Positions 26,366 through 35,744 of a stretch of DNA of 64,000 bases are shown in pieces. Below the pieces are notes generated by a model, which searched no databases, was not told the DNA's origin, and was given only the letters and a program-made list of their open reading frames with translations. The stretch spans positions 1 through 64,000 of the forward strand of contig SVSP01000010.1 of the NCBI GenBank assembly GCA_015064255.1, read 5' to 3'. This DNA comes from Oscillospiraceae bacterium. GTDB taxonomy: Bacteria > Bacillota > Clostridia > Oscillospirales > CAG-272. The stretch's first letter is position 1. Each line of letters begins with the position of its first letter. The translations under genes and the position numbers were made by a program.

Positions 26366-26410
26366 ATTATCAGGATGAGCGCTGATCCAAAACAATTCGG
26401 AGGAAAAACT

Positions 26411-27229
26411 ATGATAAGACTCGGAGAAAAAATTAAGTCTTTAAGAAAACAGAAAAACATATCTCAAGAGGTTTTTGCAAACTATCTCGGTGTGTCCTTT
26501 CAAGCCGTTTCGAAATGGGAAAACGGGAATACGATGCCCGACGTAACTATGATCCCCGCTATTGCATCATTTTTCGGCGTTTCCACCGATGAGCTTTTTG
26601 ATTTCAATCTCCTTGAAATAGAAAAGGAGGTTGACGCAATATGCTATGAATCCTGGAAATACCGCGATGATGATCCTGCAAAAGCTGAGCGTATTTTGCG
26701 TGACGGTTTACAAAGATTTCCCGGTAATGACATCATACTCAACAACCTGCTTTATACGTTGGATTATCAGACGAGAGCAGATGAGGTAATCTCTCTTTGC
26801 AAAACCCTCATTGAATCTACCAAAGATGATTCTGTAAAATATGATGCCTGCCGCATTCTTGCATCTTGTTATAAAGAAAACGGTCAGAATGATCTGATAA
26901 AACCGACTCTTGAACTCATCCCGGAAATTTATTTTTCCAAACTCGAGTTGATGGCATCTCTTTTGGACGGTGAGGACAGCTATGAGGCAGCGCAAAAGCA
27001 GAAAAATCTTTCCGCAGAGGATCTGATCGATATGCTGATTGTCGCAGGCAAACGTTTGAAAGAGATCGGCGAAATAGAAAAAGCTAATTCTCAGTTTAGA
27101 ATTGCACTTAAAGTAATGGATGCTTTTAAAGAAGATTTCATTGAAACCAAGTGGTTTAAGGCAACAATTTACGATTATACAAGTACAAGCGAGCAAAGAG
27201 CCGAAATAGATAAGCTTCTAAATAATTAA
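26411..27229 (+). CDS. XRE family transcriptional regulator with helical C-terminal domain
   Basis: A 272-residue protein. Residues about 5-60 form a clear Cro/C1-type helix-turn-helix (SQEVFANYLGVSFQAVSKWE). The rest is alpha-helical with repeating pairs suggestive of TPR-like repeats, which in other XRE proteins bind peptides or partner proteins. I start at ATG 26411, with CGGAGG 7 bases upstream; the in-frame ATG at 26375 has none. It converges on a related but longer XRE gene at 27287, with one terminator between them. Target genes are unknown. Confidence 0.87.
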   Translation: MIRLGEKIKSLRKQKNISQEVFANYLGVSFQAVSKWENGNTMPDVTMIPAIASFFGVSTDELFDFNLLEIEKEVDAICYESWKYRDDDPAKAERILRDGLQRFPGNDIILNNLLYTLDYQTRADEVISLCKTLIESTKDDSVKYDACRILASCYKENGQNDLIKPTLELIPEIYFSKLELMASLLDGEDSYEAAQKQKNLSAEDLIDMLIVAGKRLKEIGEIEKANSQFRIALKVMDAFKEDFIETKWFKATIYDYTSTSEQRAEIDKLLNN

Positions 27230-27240
27230 ACTATACCGAA

Positions 27241-27283
27241 ATAAAGAGGAACCGTACAATATTTTTGCACGGTTCCTCTTTAT
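27241..27283. terminator. Bidirectional terminator between the XRE genes
   Basis: A 15-bp perfect stem (27241-27255 with 27269-27283) with a 13-base loop and A/T-rich flanks. A shorter hairpin at 28484-28511, on the other side of the second XRE gene, reuses the same core, AAGGAACCG...CGGTTCCTT. Confidence 0.9.
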
Positions 27284-27286
27284 AAT

Positions 27287-28366
27287 TTATTTAATGCTTT
27301 CAAGCTGCGAAACTAAACCTATAAACCAATCTTTGTTTCGGTATTCGTCAAAGCATTCCCACATCAATTCGTTTTTTAAATTCCGCACAAGCTGTTTGTT
27401 ATCGGTCGGAGCATCCGCGACCTTCCAACCGCACACCAACGGATGTGTGAGCTTATGTGCTTTTACTGCCATTGACTTAGTAGCACATTCAACCGCACGC
27501 GAAAGATGCTTTCTGATAAATGCTTCGTTCTTTCCGATGGATATTTCGTCCTCAGCAATACAACGATGCAACGTACAAAGCTGCCCCAAGGATTCATAAC
27601 TCATATCATCATTCGGATATGCCGCCTCAAACATATCGGCAACAGCCATACTGACTTTTTGAACATAATCCGCTCCGAAGCATTTCACGTTACACATATT
27701 CAAACGTGCCGTCATATAGAACAGCACCTCCAGATACCAATGATTCGCAAAGCTGAATGTGTCGGTAAGCCAATCTTCTTCGTCGTGTATCTGCATAAAA
27801 AGCATTTCCTGACAGTGATTGATTTGATGTGCGCGACGAGCCCACTTGTCTGCTTTTTCGGGATTGCCGTTTGCATAGTAGGTACACGCGATCTGCCCGA
27901 TTGCCTGCCCCTGATAATAGCTGTTTCCGCCTTCGGCAGCATTTGCATTATAAATTTCTGTGCCAAGTTCTATAATCTCATTTTGATATTTCACTTTATC
28001 GGTATCAAAATATATTGACATCAGCATTTCCTTGACACGAATATCGTTGGGGAGCTTTTTATACGCTTCTCTCCAAAGTGGAATGATTTCACTTCGCTTT
28101 CCATCGCGGAAAAGAGCTTCTGCTTTCAAGCAGACCTCCTCAAAGTATCTGTCGGCATCGATTTTTTCTACTTGCAACAGTTCATCCACAGTGATTCCGT
28201 AATATCGAGCGATATTAGGCAGCAACAGAACATCTGGGGAAGTAACACCGTTCTCCCATTTGCTCACCGCTTGATAGGACACGCCGAGGTATTCGGCAAA
28301 CTTTTCTTGGGATATCTTTTTTGCTTTACGAAGCTCTTTTAATTTATCTGCAAGACTAACGTTCAT
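27287..28366 (-). CDS. XRE family transcriptional regulator with TPR-like domain
   Basis: A 359-residue regulator. The N-terminal helix-turn-helix (about 5-60, SQEKFAEYLGVSYQAVSKWE) closely resembles that of the gene at 26411. The C-terminal part is all-helical, with short repeats such as GQIACTYYANGNPEKADKWA near 165. The start at ATG 28366 has AAAGGA about 10 bases upstream; a TTG at 28387 is less likely. The shared HTH, convergent arrangement and matching promoter spacing suggest a duplicated pair with diverged sensory halves. Confidence 0.87.
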   Translation of the reverse strand: MNVSLADKLKELRKAKKISQEKFAEYLGVSYQAVSKWENGVTSPDVLLLPNIARYYGITVDELLQVEKIDADRYFEEVCLKAEALFRDGKRSEIIPLWREAYKKLPNDIRVKEMLMSIYFDTDKVKYQNEIIELGTEIYNANAAEGGNSYYQGQAIGQIACTYYANGNPEKADKWARRAHQINHCQEMLFMQIHDEEDWLTDTFSFANHWYLEVLFYMTARLNMCNVKCFGADYVQKVSMAVADMFEAAYPNDDMSYESLGQLCTLHRCIAEDEISIGKNEAFIRKHLSRAVECATKSMAVKAHKLTHPLVCGWKVADAPTDNKQLVRNLKNELMWECFDEYRNKDWFIGLVSQLESIK

Positions 28367-28674
28367 ATAATGTTTTTCCTTTCTCAAATTATTGTAGCTA
28401 CGCTTTTATTATATCAAAACAATGTGAAAAAACAATAACCGAGATGTATAATTATCGTCGAGAAGCTCAACTAAATTGAGAAAAAGGAACCGCGCTTTCG
28501 CACGGTTCCTTAATTTCAAAGGTGTTATAATTTCCGAATCCGAAAAGATAGCGCTCTTGCGGTATAAGGACTTACGAACCCAAATCGACGCCTACGATAC
28601 ATCTTCCCTATCTTGTTTTTTCGTCGATCAGCATATCCTTCGGATTTGCGTGATTTTTCTTTTTTTGATCTCGT
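28367..28674. other. Intergenic region between XRE gene and tRNA
   Basis: No gene seen. It holds the XRE promoter (28408-28435) and a 9-bp-stem hairpin (28484-28511) with the same core as the terminator at 27241-27283. The hairpin is not followed by a T-run on either strand, so a terminator role is doubtful. The rest shows no structure I can support. Confidence 0.6.
28408..28435 (-). promoter_or_regulatory. Promoter for the second XRE regulator
   Basis: Minus strand: TTGTTT (28435-28430), 16 bp, TATAAT (28413-28408), TGA before the -10. Confidence 0.7.
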
Positions 28675-28706
28675 AAAAAAATAAAAGACACCTTTCGGGT
28701 GTCTTT
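28675..28706 (-). terminator. Terminator of the tRNA gene
   Basis: A 9-bp stem (28706-28698 with 28692-28684 on minus) followed by a T-rich tract, starting 8 bp after the tRNA 3' end. Confidence 0.85.
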
Positions 28707-28714
28707 ATTTTCTA

Positions 28715-28787
<73 letters not shown>

Positions 28788-28816
28788 ATACATTGTGTCC
28801 CTTGCGGAACATTCAT

Positions 28817-28845
28817 ATTATAGCACAAGGTTTTCGTTTTGTCAA
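28817..28845 (-). promoter_or_regulatory. Consensus sigma-A promoter for tRNA-fMet
   Basis: Minus strand: TTGACA (28845-28840), 17 bp, TATAAT (28822-28817), TGC before the -10; 30 bp upstream of the mature 5' end. Confidence 0.9.
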
Positions 28846-28917
28846 GTCTTTTTTTAAAAAAGCTTTATTTTTTATAATTTAATTTTCGGCATAATACGAC
28901 AAAAAGCTTCTTACATC

Positions 28918-30426
28918 TTATTTTCCGAGAATTATTACGTTCCAAGAATGCTTCTCAAGCACAGAGGTGAGAACCATATTGTCAAGAGTAGAATTATTCG
29001 AAAGTCTTTCCACAACATTAAGAGGATTTTCCTCTGTGTTTACAGCTTTAATATCCTCGTGATTCAGAACGATATGCTTCTTTACACTATAACCTTCAAA
29101 CTGTCTGAGATCAACCGTAACCTCGCAATCTTCGTCAAGGTCGCGATTTATAACAAAGAGCGCGAGATTTTCGTTTTCTTTATCGTAAACTATCGAAGAC
29201 ATTACTGTAGGAACGTCCGTATATGATTTAGAATCGTATTTATCGCACTCTACGACGTGATAAAGTGTTGTTCCCTTTGCATATTTACTGCAATTCATAA
29301 AAGGATAGAATATAGTCTGACGCCACGCGCTGTTATCGGAAGTCATAATAGGCGCAATTACGTTTACAAGCTGTGCAATACAGCCTATCTTTACTCTGTC
29401 CGAATGGTTCATCATTGTAAGAAGCATACTTCCCACAACAAGTGCATCTTCAAGGCTATATACGTCCTCGATCTGATGAGGCGCCTTTGTCCATACCGTA
29501 TCGGGAGGGATCTTTCCGTGCGGACGGTAAACCACGTTCCACTCATCTACGGAAAGACCTATCTTTTTACGTGATTTTTTCTTTGCACCCGCGTAGTCAC
29601 ACGCGGCAATTACAGAGTTGATCTGTCTTTCGAAATAGAGCGAGCTTGCAAGAAAATCTCTGCTGTCATCGGGTGTTTTACATCTATTATCAAAATAAGT
29701 ATGTACCGAAAGATAGTCTATAAAGTCGTAACATTCTTCCGCAACAGTTGCATCCCACGCGCCGAAGGTCGGAAGCTTCATTCCCGCGCTTCCGCAAGCT
29801 GCAAGCTCGATTGTAGGGTCTATATCCTTCATTATCTTTGCCGTACGTGCCGCAAGGCTTCCGTATTCACGCGCTTCAAGATGTCCTATCTGCCAAGGGC
29901 CGTCCATTTCGTTCCCAAGGCACCAGAGCTTTACGTTATGCGGTTTTCTGTATCCGTGTTTGATTCTGAGGTCGGAATAATAAGTTCCGCTATCAAAATT
30001 GCAGTATTCAAGGAGATTTCTTGCTTCATCTATGCCGCGTGTACCGAGATTTACGGCAAGCATAGGTGAAATAGATGTTTTTTCGCAAAAATCCATAAAT
30101 TCGTTCGTACCGAAGCTATTATCCTCGATGTTTTTCCAAGCGGCTTCAAGTCTTACGGGGCGAAGCTCTTTCGGGCCTACGCCGTCTTCCCAATTGTATG
30201 CAGAAACCATATTTCCGCCCGGATAACGCACGACCGAAACACCAAGCTCCTTTATCATTTCAAGCGTATCGGTACGGAAACCGTTCGTATCGGCAAATTT
30301 ATTTTCGGGCTGATATATTCCTTCGTACACTGCTCTCCCCATATGCTCGAGGAACGAGCCGAAAAGACGCTTATCAACCTCTGAGATTTCAAAGTGAATA
30401 TCGGTAAAAATTTTAGCTTTTTTCAT
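28918..30426 (-). CDS. GH51 alpha-L-arabinofuranosidase, cytoplasmic
   Basis: A 502-residue family 51 arabinofuranosidase that frees L-arabinofuranose from arabinan or arabinoxylan fragments with retention. The (beta/alpha)8 barrel has RYPGGNMVSAYNWEDGVGP near residue 67, the acid/base in WCLGNEMDGPWQIGH near 172, and the nucleophile in LSVDEWNVVY near 293. A C-terminal beta-sandwich follows (about 390-502). Length is normal for the family and there is no signal peptide, as usual for GH51. The start is ambiguous: ATG 30426 gives the family-typical MKKAKI; ATG 30438 and GTG 30447 are alternatives. Transcribed alone. Confidence 0.95.
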   Translation of the reverse strand: MKKAKIFTDIHFEISEVDKRLFGSFLEHMGRAVYEGIYQPENKFADTNGFRTDTLEMIKELGVSVVRYPGGNMVSAYNWEDGVGPKELRPVRLEAAWKNIEDNSFGTNEFMDFCEKTSISPMLAVNLGTRGIDEARNLLEYCNFDSGTYYSDLRIKHGYRKPHNVKLWCLGNEMDGPWQIGHLEAREYGSLAARTAKIMKDIDPTIELAACGSAGMKLPTFGAWDATVAEECYDFIDYLSVHTYFDNRCKTPDDSRDFLASSLYFERQINSVIAACDYAGAKKKSRKKIGLSVDEWNVVYRPHGKIPPDTVWTKAPHQIEDVYSLEDALVVGSMLLTMMNHSDRVKIGCIAQLVNVIAPIMTSDNSAWRQTIFYPFMNCSKYAKGTTLYHVVECDKYDSKSYTDVPTVMSSIVYDKENENLALFVINRDLDEDCEVTVDLRQFEGYSVKKHIVLNHEDIKAVNTEENPLNVVERLSNNSTLDNMVLTSVLEKHSWNVIILGK

Positions 30427-30485
30427 CTTTATAACCATACCTTTCACAAATATAATATCTGTATTTAAGATAAATTACTGAATAC

Positions 30486-30515
30486 ATTATAAATCACGCA
30501 AGGGCAGTTTTACAA
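30486..30515 (-). promoter_or_regulatory. Probable promoter for GH51
   Basis: Minus strand: TTGTAA (30515-30510), 18 bp, TATAAT (30491-30486). Weaker than others in the window. Confidence 0.55.
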
Positions 30516-30560
30516 TGTTAAAATCAATATATTATTTGTAAAAAACGATACTGAAGTGTT

Positions 30561-31280
30561 TTATTTTTTTACCGTCTTGGCAAAAGTCAGAGCATAAACA
30601 CGCTCTGCGCCTGCACTCAGAAGTGCTTTCGCGCATACCGAAAGTGACGCTCCCGTTGTAACGACGTCATCACAGAGAATAAAGGTTTTACCGTTAACGC
30701 CGCATTGGGCATTTTTATACATAACGTACGAGCTTTCTGCGTTTGTCGCTCTTTCCTCTGCACCAAGTGTCTTTTGCTGTATTTTTCCTCTTTTCCTGAA
30801 TATTTTTTCGGTTTTGAGTGAAAAAATTTCAGCTACGTATTTCGCAAGATATTCAGACTGATCGTGTCCCGTTTCATTTTTTCTTGCATGCGAGCGCGGC
30901 ACGTAAGTAACTATAACATCTTCTGTCGAAGGTATCTCAGCGTACGCCGCCTCAGACATTTCCCTTGCCATAAATTTGAAAAGCTCTTTATCCTTACAGT
31001 CTTTTGCGTAAAGCACGATATTATCGGTAACGCTGCCCGAAGATGTATAGGGCGCAACGCTTATCAGCATTTCCGTAACACCCTTGCAGCTTTCGGGAGT
31101 ACAGCGGCAGAATGCGATAGCTTTTCCGCATATACGGCATTTTGTTTCTTTTTCGGACTTCCACCTTTCAAGGCATTTATCGCAAAAGAGATCTTCGCTG
31201 TAATACGGAAGAATTTCCTTACAGGAAATACATTTCGGCGGAAAAACTATATTAAATATTCTTTTTAGTATGCTTTTCAC
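30561..31280 (-). CDS. comF: ComF family protein, zinc ribbon plus phosphoribosyltransferase domain
   Basis: A 239-residue ComFC-type protein, linked to DNA uptake and recombination in Firmicutes. N-terminal zinc-binding cysteines occur in PPKCISCKE, FCDKCLERW and CRICGKAIAFCRC. The phosphoribosyltransferase domain carries the PRPP loop FILCDDVVTTGASL near residue 205. It starts 12 bp after recD2, so it is translated from the same message. The pairing with a RecD-like helicase fits a role in handling single-stranded DNA. Confidence 0.92.
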   Translation of the reverse strand: MKSILKRIFNIVFPPKCISCKEILPYYSEDLFCDKCLERWKSEKETKCRICGKAIAFCRCTPESCKGVTEMLISVAPYTSSGSVTDNIVLYAKDCKDKELFKFMAREMSEAAYAEIPSTEDVIVTYVPRSHARKNETGHDQSEYLAKYVAEIFSLKTEKIFRKRGKIQQKTLGAEERATNAESSYVMYKNAQCGVNGKTFILCDDVVTTGASLSVCAKALLSAGAERVYALTFAKTVKK

Positions 31281-31292
31281 GGTTTTGCCCTC

Positions 31293-33512
31293 TTATTTAT
31301 CAAAGGCTTCAAGCATATAGCGAAGACCTGTATATCTTTTTGCAAGACGCTTATTTTCTACCATCATTCTGACTATTTCTGCTCTACCCACGATTATTAC
31401 CATCCTTTGAGCACGTGTTACCGCGGTATAAAGGAGATTTCTCGTAAGAAGCCGCGGAGAATACATATATGCCGGGATTATAACGACGGGATATTCACTT
31501 CCCTGACTCTTATGTATCGTTATTGCGTAGGCGTGTTCGATATCGTCAAGCTCATCGTACGAATATTCTGTAAGCTTACCATCAAAATCGATATACATTT
31601 TCTCGTTCACGTTATCTATCGATTCTATCACACCGATGTCTCCGTTGAACATTCCTTCGCCTTCTTCACCCGCACGAGTCCACTCTATTGAATAGTTATT
31701 TCGTATTTGCATTACCTTATCGCCTTCGCGGAAGGTAACGTCGCGAAATTTTTTCTCTTTTTTATCTTTAGACGGAGGATTCTGAACATTTCTAAGGCGT
31801 TCGTTAAGTATTTCCGTACCCGCAACACCCTTTCGCGAAGGTGTTATTATCTGTATTTCCGATATTATATCCTTACCGTATTTTTTAGGAAGTCTATTCA
31901 TACAAAGGTCGGAAATAGTTGTAGCTATCTGCGTTTCGTCTTCTCTTGAAATAAAGAAGAAATCCCCCTTTTTATCGTCGAGAATGGGCAGTTCACCGTC
32001 ATTTATCGCGTGAGCATTTGTTACTATTCGGCTTTCCCTTGCCTGTCTGTAAATTTCCGTAAGGCGTACAGAGTGGAAAATATCGCTTGCAAGCAGGTCG
32101 CAAAGCACATTACCCGCGCCAACCGACGGAAGCTGATCGGCGTCTCCTATAAGAATAAATCTCGCACCGGGCTTGACCGCCTTAAGCAGAGATGCCATAA
32201 GCAGAGTATCCACCATCGAAGCCTCATCGACTATAACAACGCTTTCTTCAAGAAGATTATCCTCATCACGTCTGAAATGAGGTCTGTCGTCGGCTGTATA
32301 TTCCATTTCGAGAAGTCGGTGTATCGTTTTAGCTTCTCTCTGCGTTGTTTCTGACATTCTTTTTGCGGCACGTCCGGTAGGCGCGGCTAGAGCCACCTTT
32401 ATACCTATTTTATCAAAAATGCGTATTACCGCACGTATTATCGTTGTTTTACCTGTACCCGGACCACCTGTGAGAAGCATTACTCCGCTTGAAATAGCCT
32501 CGGATATCGCTTTTTTCTGCAAAGACTCATATTCTACGTCTTCTTCCTCTTCGACCATTTTTATAAGCGAATAGGCATCCTCAACATATGCCGCACCGCT
32601 TACTTTATCTAAAAGTGTGAGCTTTTGAACTATATATCGCTCAGCATCGTAATATTCTTTCAGATAAACACATTCCTGATCAAAGTACTTAACGATTACC
32701 GTTCTTTTTTCTTCGGTAAGGATATCAATAGCATCCTCTGCGGCATCGGGCGAGCATTCTATCATACCCGCAATATGCTCTGCAAGTCTTTTTTTAGGGA
32801 TGAAAACGTGACCGTTACCCATCGCATTTGAGTTAAGCGCATAAACCACACACGATTTTATTCGGTATGGCGATGACACGTCACCACCGAGCGAAAGAGC
32901 GAATTTATCCGCGCGCTCAAAGCCTATTCCGTAAATTTCATCGCAAAGTATATACGGATTTTGCTTTATTATGTCAACAGATCCTGCACCCCATCTTTTG
33001 TATACCTTCATTATTGTTGACGGACCGAAATATTCTCTTAAAAAGATCATAATATTTCTCATTCCGAACTGATTTTTAAAGGCTTCGCTTATTTCCTGCG
33101 CTTTTTTAGGTTTTATCCCCGGAATATCGCAAAGAAGGTGAGGGGCGTTCTCAATAACGTCAAGTGTTTCGTCACCGAACATTCCTACGATCTTTTCAGC
33201 AGTTTTCTTTCCCACGCCCTTTATCGCGCCTGACGAAAGATATTTTATCATCGCGCCGCCCGTTGCGGGAAGCTGTTTTTCATAATATACAACTCTGAAC
33301 TGCTTACCGTAGCTTGGGTGTGTTTCCCATTTTCCCTGCGCTCTTATGATTTCTCCCTCTTGAGTACAAGGCATAATACCAACTGCCGTAATAAGCTCGT
33401 CCTCGGTTTCAAGAAGACAAACGGTATAGCCGTTATCTCTGTTTTCAAACATAACCGTATCTACTGTTCCGTCGATGACTATCAGTTCTTCATTTTCGAA
33501 TTTTTCGTCCAT
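31293..33512 (-). CDS. recD2: RecD2, SF1B DNA helicase
   Basis: A 739-residue RecD-like 5'-3' helicase, full length for RecD2. The N-terminal region (about 1-90) is an OB-like domain, followed by helix-hairpin-helix segments (IKGVGKKTAEKIVG, IPGIKPKKAQEI). The motor starts with Walker A LTGGPGTGKTTI near 348; VVIVDEASMVD near 425, GDADQLPSVGAG near 458 and the C-terminal AITIHKSQGSEYPVVIIP near 665 are helicase motifs. AAAGGAG is 8 bases before ATG 33512. It lies in the run metK-membrane protein-recD2-comF with short gaps. Confidence 0.95.
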   Translation of the reverse strand: MDEKFENEELIVIDGTVDTVMFENRDNGYTVCLLETEDELITAVGIMPCTQEGEIIRAQGKWETHPSYGKQFRVVYYEKQLPATGGAMIKYLSSGAIKGVGKKTAEKIVGMFGDETLDVIENAPHLLCDIPGIKPKKAQEISEAFKNQFGMRNIMIFLREYFGPSTIMKVYKRWGAGSVDIIKQNPYILCDEIYGIGFERADKFALSLGGDVSSPYRIKSCVVYALNSNAMGNGHVFIPKKRLAEHIAGMIECSPDAAEDAIDILTEEKRTVIVKYFDQECVYLKEYYDAERYIVQKLTLLDKVSGAAYVEDAYSLIKMVEEEEDVEYESLQKKAISEAISSGVMLLTGGPGTGKTTIIRAVIRIFDKIGIKVALAAPTGRAAKRMSETTQREAKTIHRLLEMEYTADDRPHFRRDEDNLLEESVVIVDEASMVDTLLMASLLKAVKPGARFILIGDADQLPSVGAGNVLCDLLASDIFHSVRLTEIYRQARESRIVTNAHAINDGELPILDDKKGDFFFISREDETQIATTISDLCMNRLPKKYGKDIISEIQIITPSRKGVAGTEILNERLRNVQNPPSKDKKEKKFRDVTFREGDKVMQIRNNYSIEWTRAGEEGEGMFNGDIGVIESIDNVNEKMYIDFDGKLTEYSYDELDDIEHAYAITIHKSQGSEYPVVIIPAYMYSPRLLTRNLLYTAVTRAQRMVIIVGRAEIVRMMVENKRLAKRYTGLRYMLEAFDK

Positions 33513-33534
33513 ACCGTTTTCTCCTTTCGTAATT

Positions 33535-33729
33535 CTAAAGTTTTTTCGATTTGTTTTCCTTATTATCAGTATTATCTATATCGGATTTGAATTTATTTTC
33601 CGAATCTTTGCTTTCTTCCTCACTTACGGAGGTAATAATATTATCACCGATAAAAATTTTTCTGAACGCAAGATATACAAGAAAAACTGTGACAAGTGCC
33701 AAAAATATTTCGCATACAAGTTGCAGCAT
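33535..33729 (-). CDS. Small single-pass membrane protein
   Basis: A 64-residue protein: residues 3-24 form one membrane helix and the rest is a highly charged Ser/Asp/Glu/Lys tail, probably cytoplasmic. No family recognised. It is credible as a gene because it has GAGGTG 7-9 bases before the ATG and fits neatly between metK (54 bp) and recD2 (22 bp) on the same strand. Confidence 0.7.
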   Translation of the reverse strand: MLQLVCEIFLALVTVFLVYLAFRKIFIGDNIITSVSEEESKDSENKFKSDIDNTDNKENKSKKL

Positions 33730-33783
33730 AGAAATTCACCTCGCAGTGTATTCTATGCTGCAGTCTTATTTTTTGATATTAAA

Positions 33784-34962
33784 TTATTCAGACAGCGTTT
33801 CTTTTATCTTATCAGCAATATCTGTCTTTTCCCAAAGAACGTTAAGTTCTTCTCTTCCCATATGTCCGTATGCCGCAAGAGGCGCATATATCGGCTTTCT
33901 GAGGTCGAATTTTTCGATAATTGCTGCAGGTCTGAGGTCAACAAGCTTTGAAATTACCTCTGCAATTTCTTCGCCCGTATATTTTGAAGTTCCGAACGTT
34001 TCTACCATAATCGAAACAGGTCTTGCCACACCTATTGCATATGCAAGCTGTACCTCGCACTTTTTAGCGATTCCCGATGCAACTACGTTCTTTGCGATAT
34101 ATCTTGCCGCATAAGCCGCTGTTCTGTCAACCTTAGTCGGGTCTTTTCCCGAGAAAGCTCCGCCGCCGTGTCTTCCGTATCCGCCGTATGTATCAACGAT
34201 GATCTTTCTTCCGGTAAGTCCGCTATCGCCCTGCGGTCCGCCAATAACGAAGCGTCCCGTGGGATTTACGTAAATCTTTGTTTCGCCGTCAAGAAGATTC
34301 TGAGGCACGGTAGGCTCTATTACGTATTTAATAATATCTTCTCTGATCTGCTGCTGTGTAACGTCGGGATCGTGCTGAGAAGATATAACGACAGTATCGA
34401 CCTTCACAGGCTTATCATCTTCATATTCAACGCTCACCTGTGTTTTTCCGTCGGGGCGGAGATATGAAAGTGTTCCGTCTTTTCTTACCTCTGTAAGACG
34501 TTTTGCAAGCTTATGTGCAAGAGAGATCGGAAGAGGCATAAGCTCGGGAGTTTCATCGCAAGCAAATCCGAACATCATTCCCTGGTCGCCTGCGCCCGTA
34601 TCGTATTTATCATCTTCTCCGTTTTTTGCTTCGAGAGATTTATCAACACCCATCGCGATATCGGGCGACTGACTGTGTATCGAGTTAATAAAAGCGCAGG
34701 TATCGCAGTCAAAGCCGTACTTTGCTCTGTCATAACCTATTTCTCTTACTGCTTCTCTTACTATTTCCTCGTACTTCACTGCTGCGCTTGTAGTAATCTC
34801 GCCCATAACGTAGATTATACCGGTAGTAGCGGTAGTTTCGCAGGCGACACGCGCCATCGGGTCCTGCGCGAGAATTGCATCAAGTATAGAGTCGGATATC
34901 TTATCGCATATTTTATCGGGATGTCCTTCGGTTACAGATTCTGATGTAAAAAGTTTTTTCAT
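33784..34962 (-). CDS. metK: S-adenosylmethionine synthetase
   Basis: A 392-residue MetK, which makes SAM from methionine and ATP. Motifs: [20 protein letters not shown] at the N-terminus, [20 protein letters not shown] near 116, and the P-loop-like [19 protein letters not shown] near 255. Start ATG 34962 gives the canonical [10 protein letters not shown]; an upstream in-frame extension to 35046 would enter the riboswitch and is rejected. Expression should be controlled by the SAM-I riboswitch directly upstream, giving feedback by the product. Confidence 0.97.
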   Translation of the reverse strand: MKKLFTSESVTEGHPDKICDKISDSILDAILAQDPMARVACETTATTGIIYVMGEITTSAAVKYEEIVREAVREIGYDRAKYGFDCDTCAFINSIHSQSPDIAMGVDKSLEAKNGEDDKYDTGAGDQGMMFGFACDETPELMPLPISLAHKLAKRLTEVRKDGTLSYLRPDGKTQVSVEYEDDKPVKVDTVVISSQHDPDVTQQQIREDIIKYVIEPTVPQNLLDGETKIYVNPTGRFVIGGPQGDSGLTGRKIIVDTYGGYGRHGGGAFSGKDPTKVDRTAAYAARYIAKNVVASGIAKKCEVQLAYAIGVARPVSIMVETFGTSKYTGEEIAEVISKLVDLRPAAIIEKFDLRKPIYAPLAAYGHMGREELNVLWEKTDIADKIKETLSE

Positions 34963-35008
34963 TTTTGTTGTTTTACCTTCCGTTATTTTTATTTGAAATC
35001 CGGCAAAC

Positions 35009-35147
35009 AAAAGAGCGTCAACAGTTTTTCCCGCAGACGCTCGCATTTATTTTGCTCTCATCTCTTAGGAATTGGCACCTTTCCGCGCTTTTTGCGGCAG
35101 GTTGCTGTAGGATCAACGGGCCTATCCCTCCCCTACTCTTGATGAAT
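35009..35147 (-). promoter_or_regulatory. metK leader: SAM-I (S-box) riboswitch with intrinsic terminator
   Basis: On the minus strand the leader shows the S-box core in order: CATCAAGAG at the 5' end, GGAGGGATAGGCCCGTTGA, then CAGCAACC, GGTGCCAATTCC, and GAGATGAGAG closing P1 (aptamer about 35147-35055). A terminator follows: GAGCGTC (35042-35036) pairs with GACGCTC (35019-35013), then a T-run. SAM binding should favour termination and so lower metK expression. Confidence 0.95.
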
Positions 35148-35161
35148 TATTATTTTTTATT

Positions 35162-35190
35162 ATTATATCACAAAAACCTACGTTTTGCAA
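35162..35190 (-). promoter_or_regulatory. Sigma-A promoter for metK
   Basis: Minus strand: TTGCAA (35190-35185), 17 bp, TATAAT (35167-35162), TGA before the -10; the riboswitch begins about 15 bp downstream. Confidence 0.87.
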
Positions 35191-35216
35191 TAGCTTTATT
35201 ATTTTTATATAATTTT

Positions 35217-35720
35217 TCAGGAGAATATTTGAAATGCCGCTACCACTCCGTAAGACGCAAGTGACATTACAGTCCCAGCTATTAAGACGCCGATGAAACA
35301 GGAAAGTAATGCTTTCCAGAATTTCATATCGATAAACGCCGCAACGAGCGACCCTGTCCACGCACCTGTCATCGGAAGAGGTATAGCAACAAAGATACAT
35401 ACTCCCCAAAATGAATATTTTTCTATTCTATCGCGGTTCTTCTCTGCCTTACGTATAATCCAATTTGCAAGTTTATTAAAGAAGCTTATACGGCAGGAGG
35501 ACATCCACTTAATTATCTTTTTTATAAAGAGCAGTATGAACGGAACGGGCAAAATATTCCCAATTACCGCCAAAATATAACACAGCCACCACTCAAGTCC
35601 GAGTGCAGCTCCAAGCGGTATCGCGCCTCTGAGTTCGATTATCGGAAGCATTGAACAAAAAAGCACGCACAGCTCTTTGCCGACTGTTTCAAGGAAAAAG
35701 TTTTGAATAAATTCTATCAT
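35217..35720 (-). CDS. Small multidrug export family protein (PF06695/COG2426)
   Basis: A 167-residue membrane protein with about four to five hydrophobic helices. IIELRGAIPLGAALGLEWW near residue 27 and IPLPMTGAWTGSLVA near 113 are family signatures. The family name suggests drug export but the biochemical role is not established. It starts 24 bp after ribU, has ACGGTG before the ATG, and no promoter of its own, so it sits under the same FMN riboswitch as ribU. Confidence 0.88.
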   Translation of the reverse strand: MIEFIQNFFLETVGKELCVLFCSMLPIIELRGAIPLGAALGLEWWLCYILAVIGNILPVPFILLFIKKIIKWMSSCRISFFNKLANWIIRKAEKNRDRIEKYSFWGVCIFVAIPLPMTGAWTGSLVAAFIDMKFWKALLSCFIGVLIAGTVMSLASYGVVAAFQIFS

Positions 35721-35744
35721 AAAAACACCGTGGCTTCACGAAAA

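Noticed and set aside
35046..35147. N-terminal extension of metK
   Set aside because: The extension overlaps the SAM-I riboswitch and terminator, which must be leader RNA.
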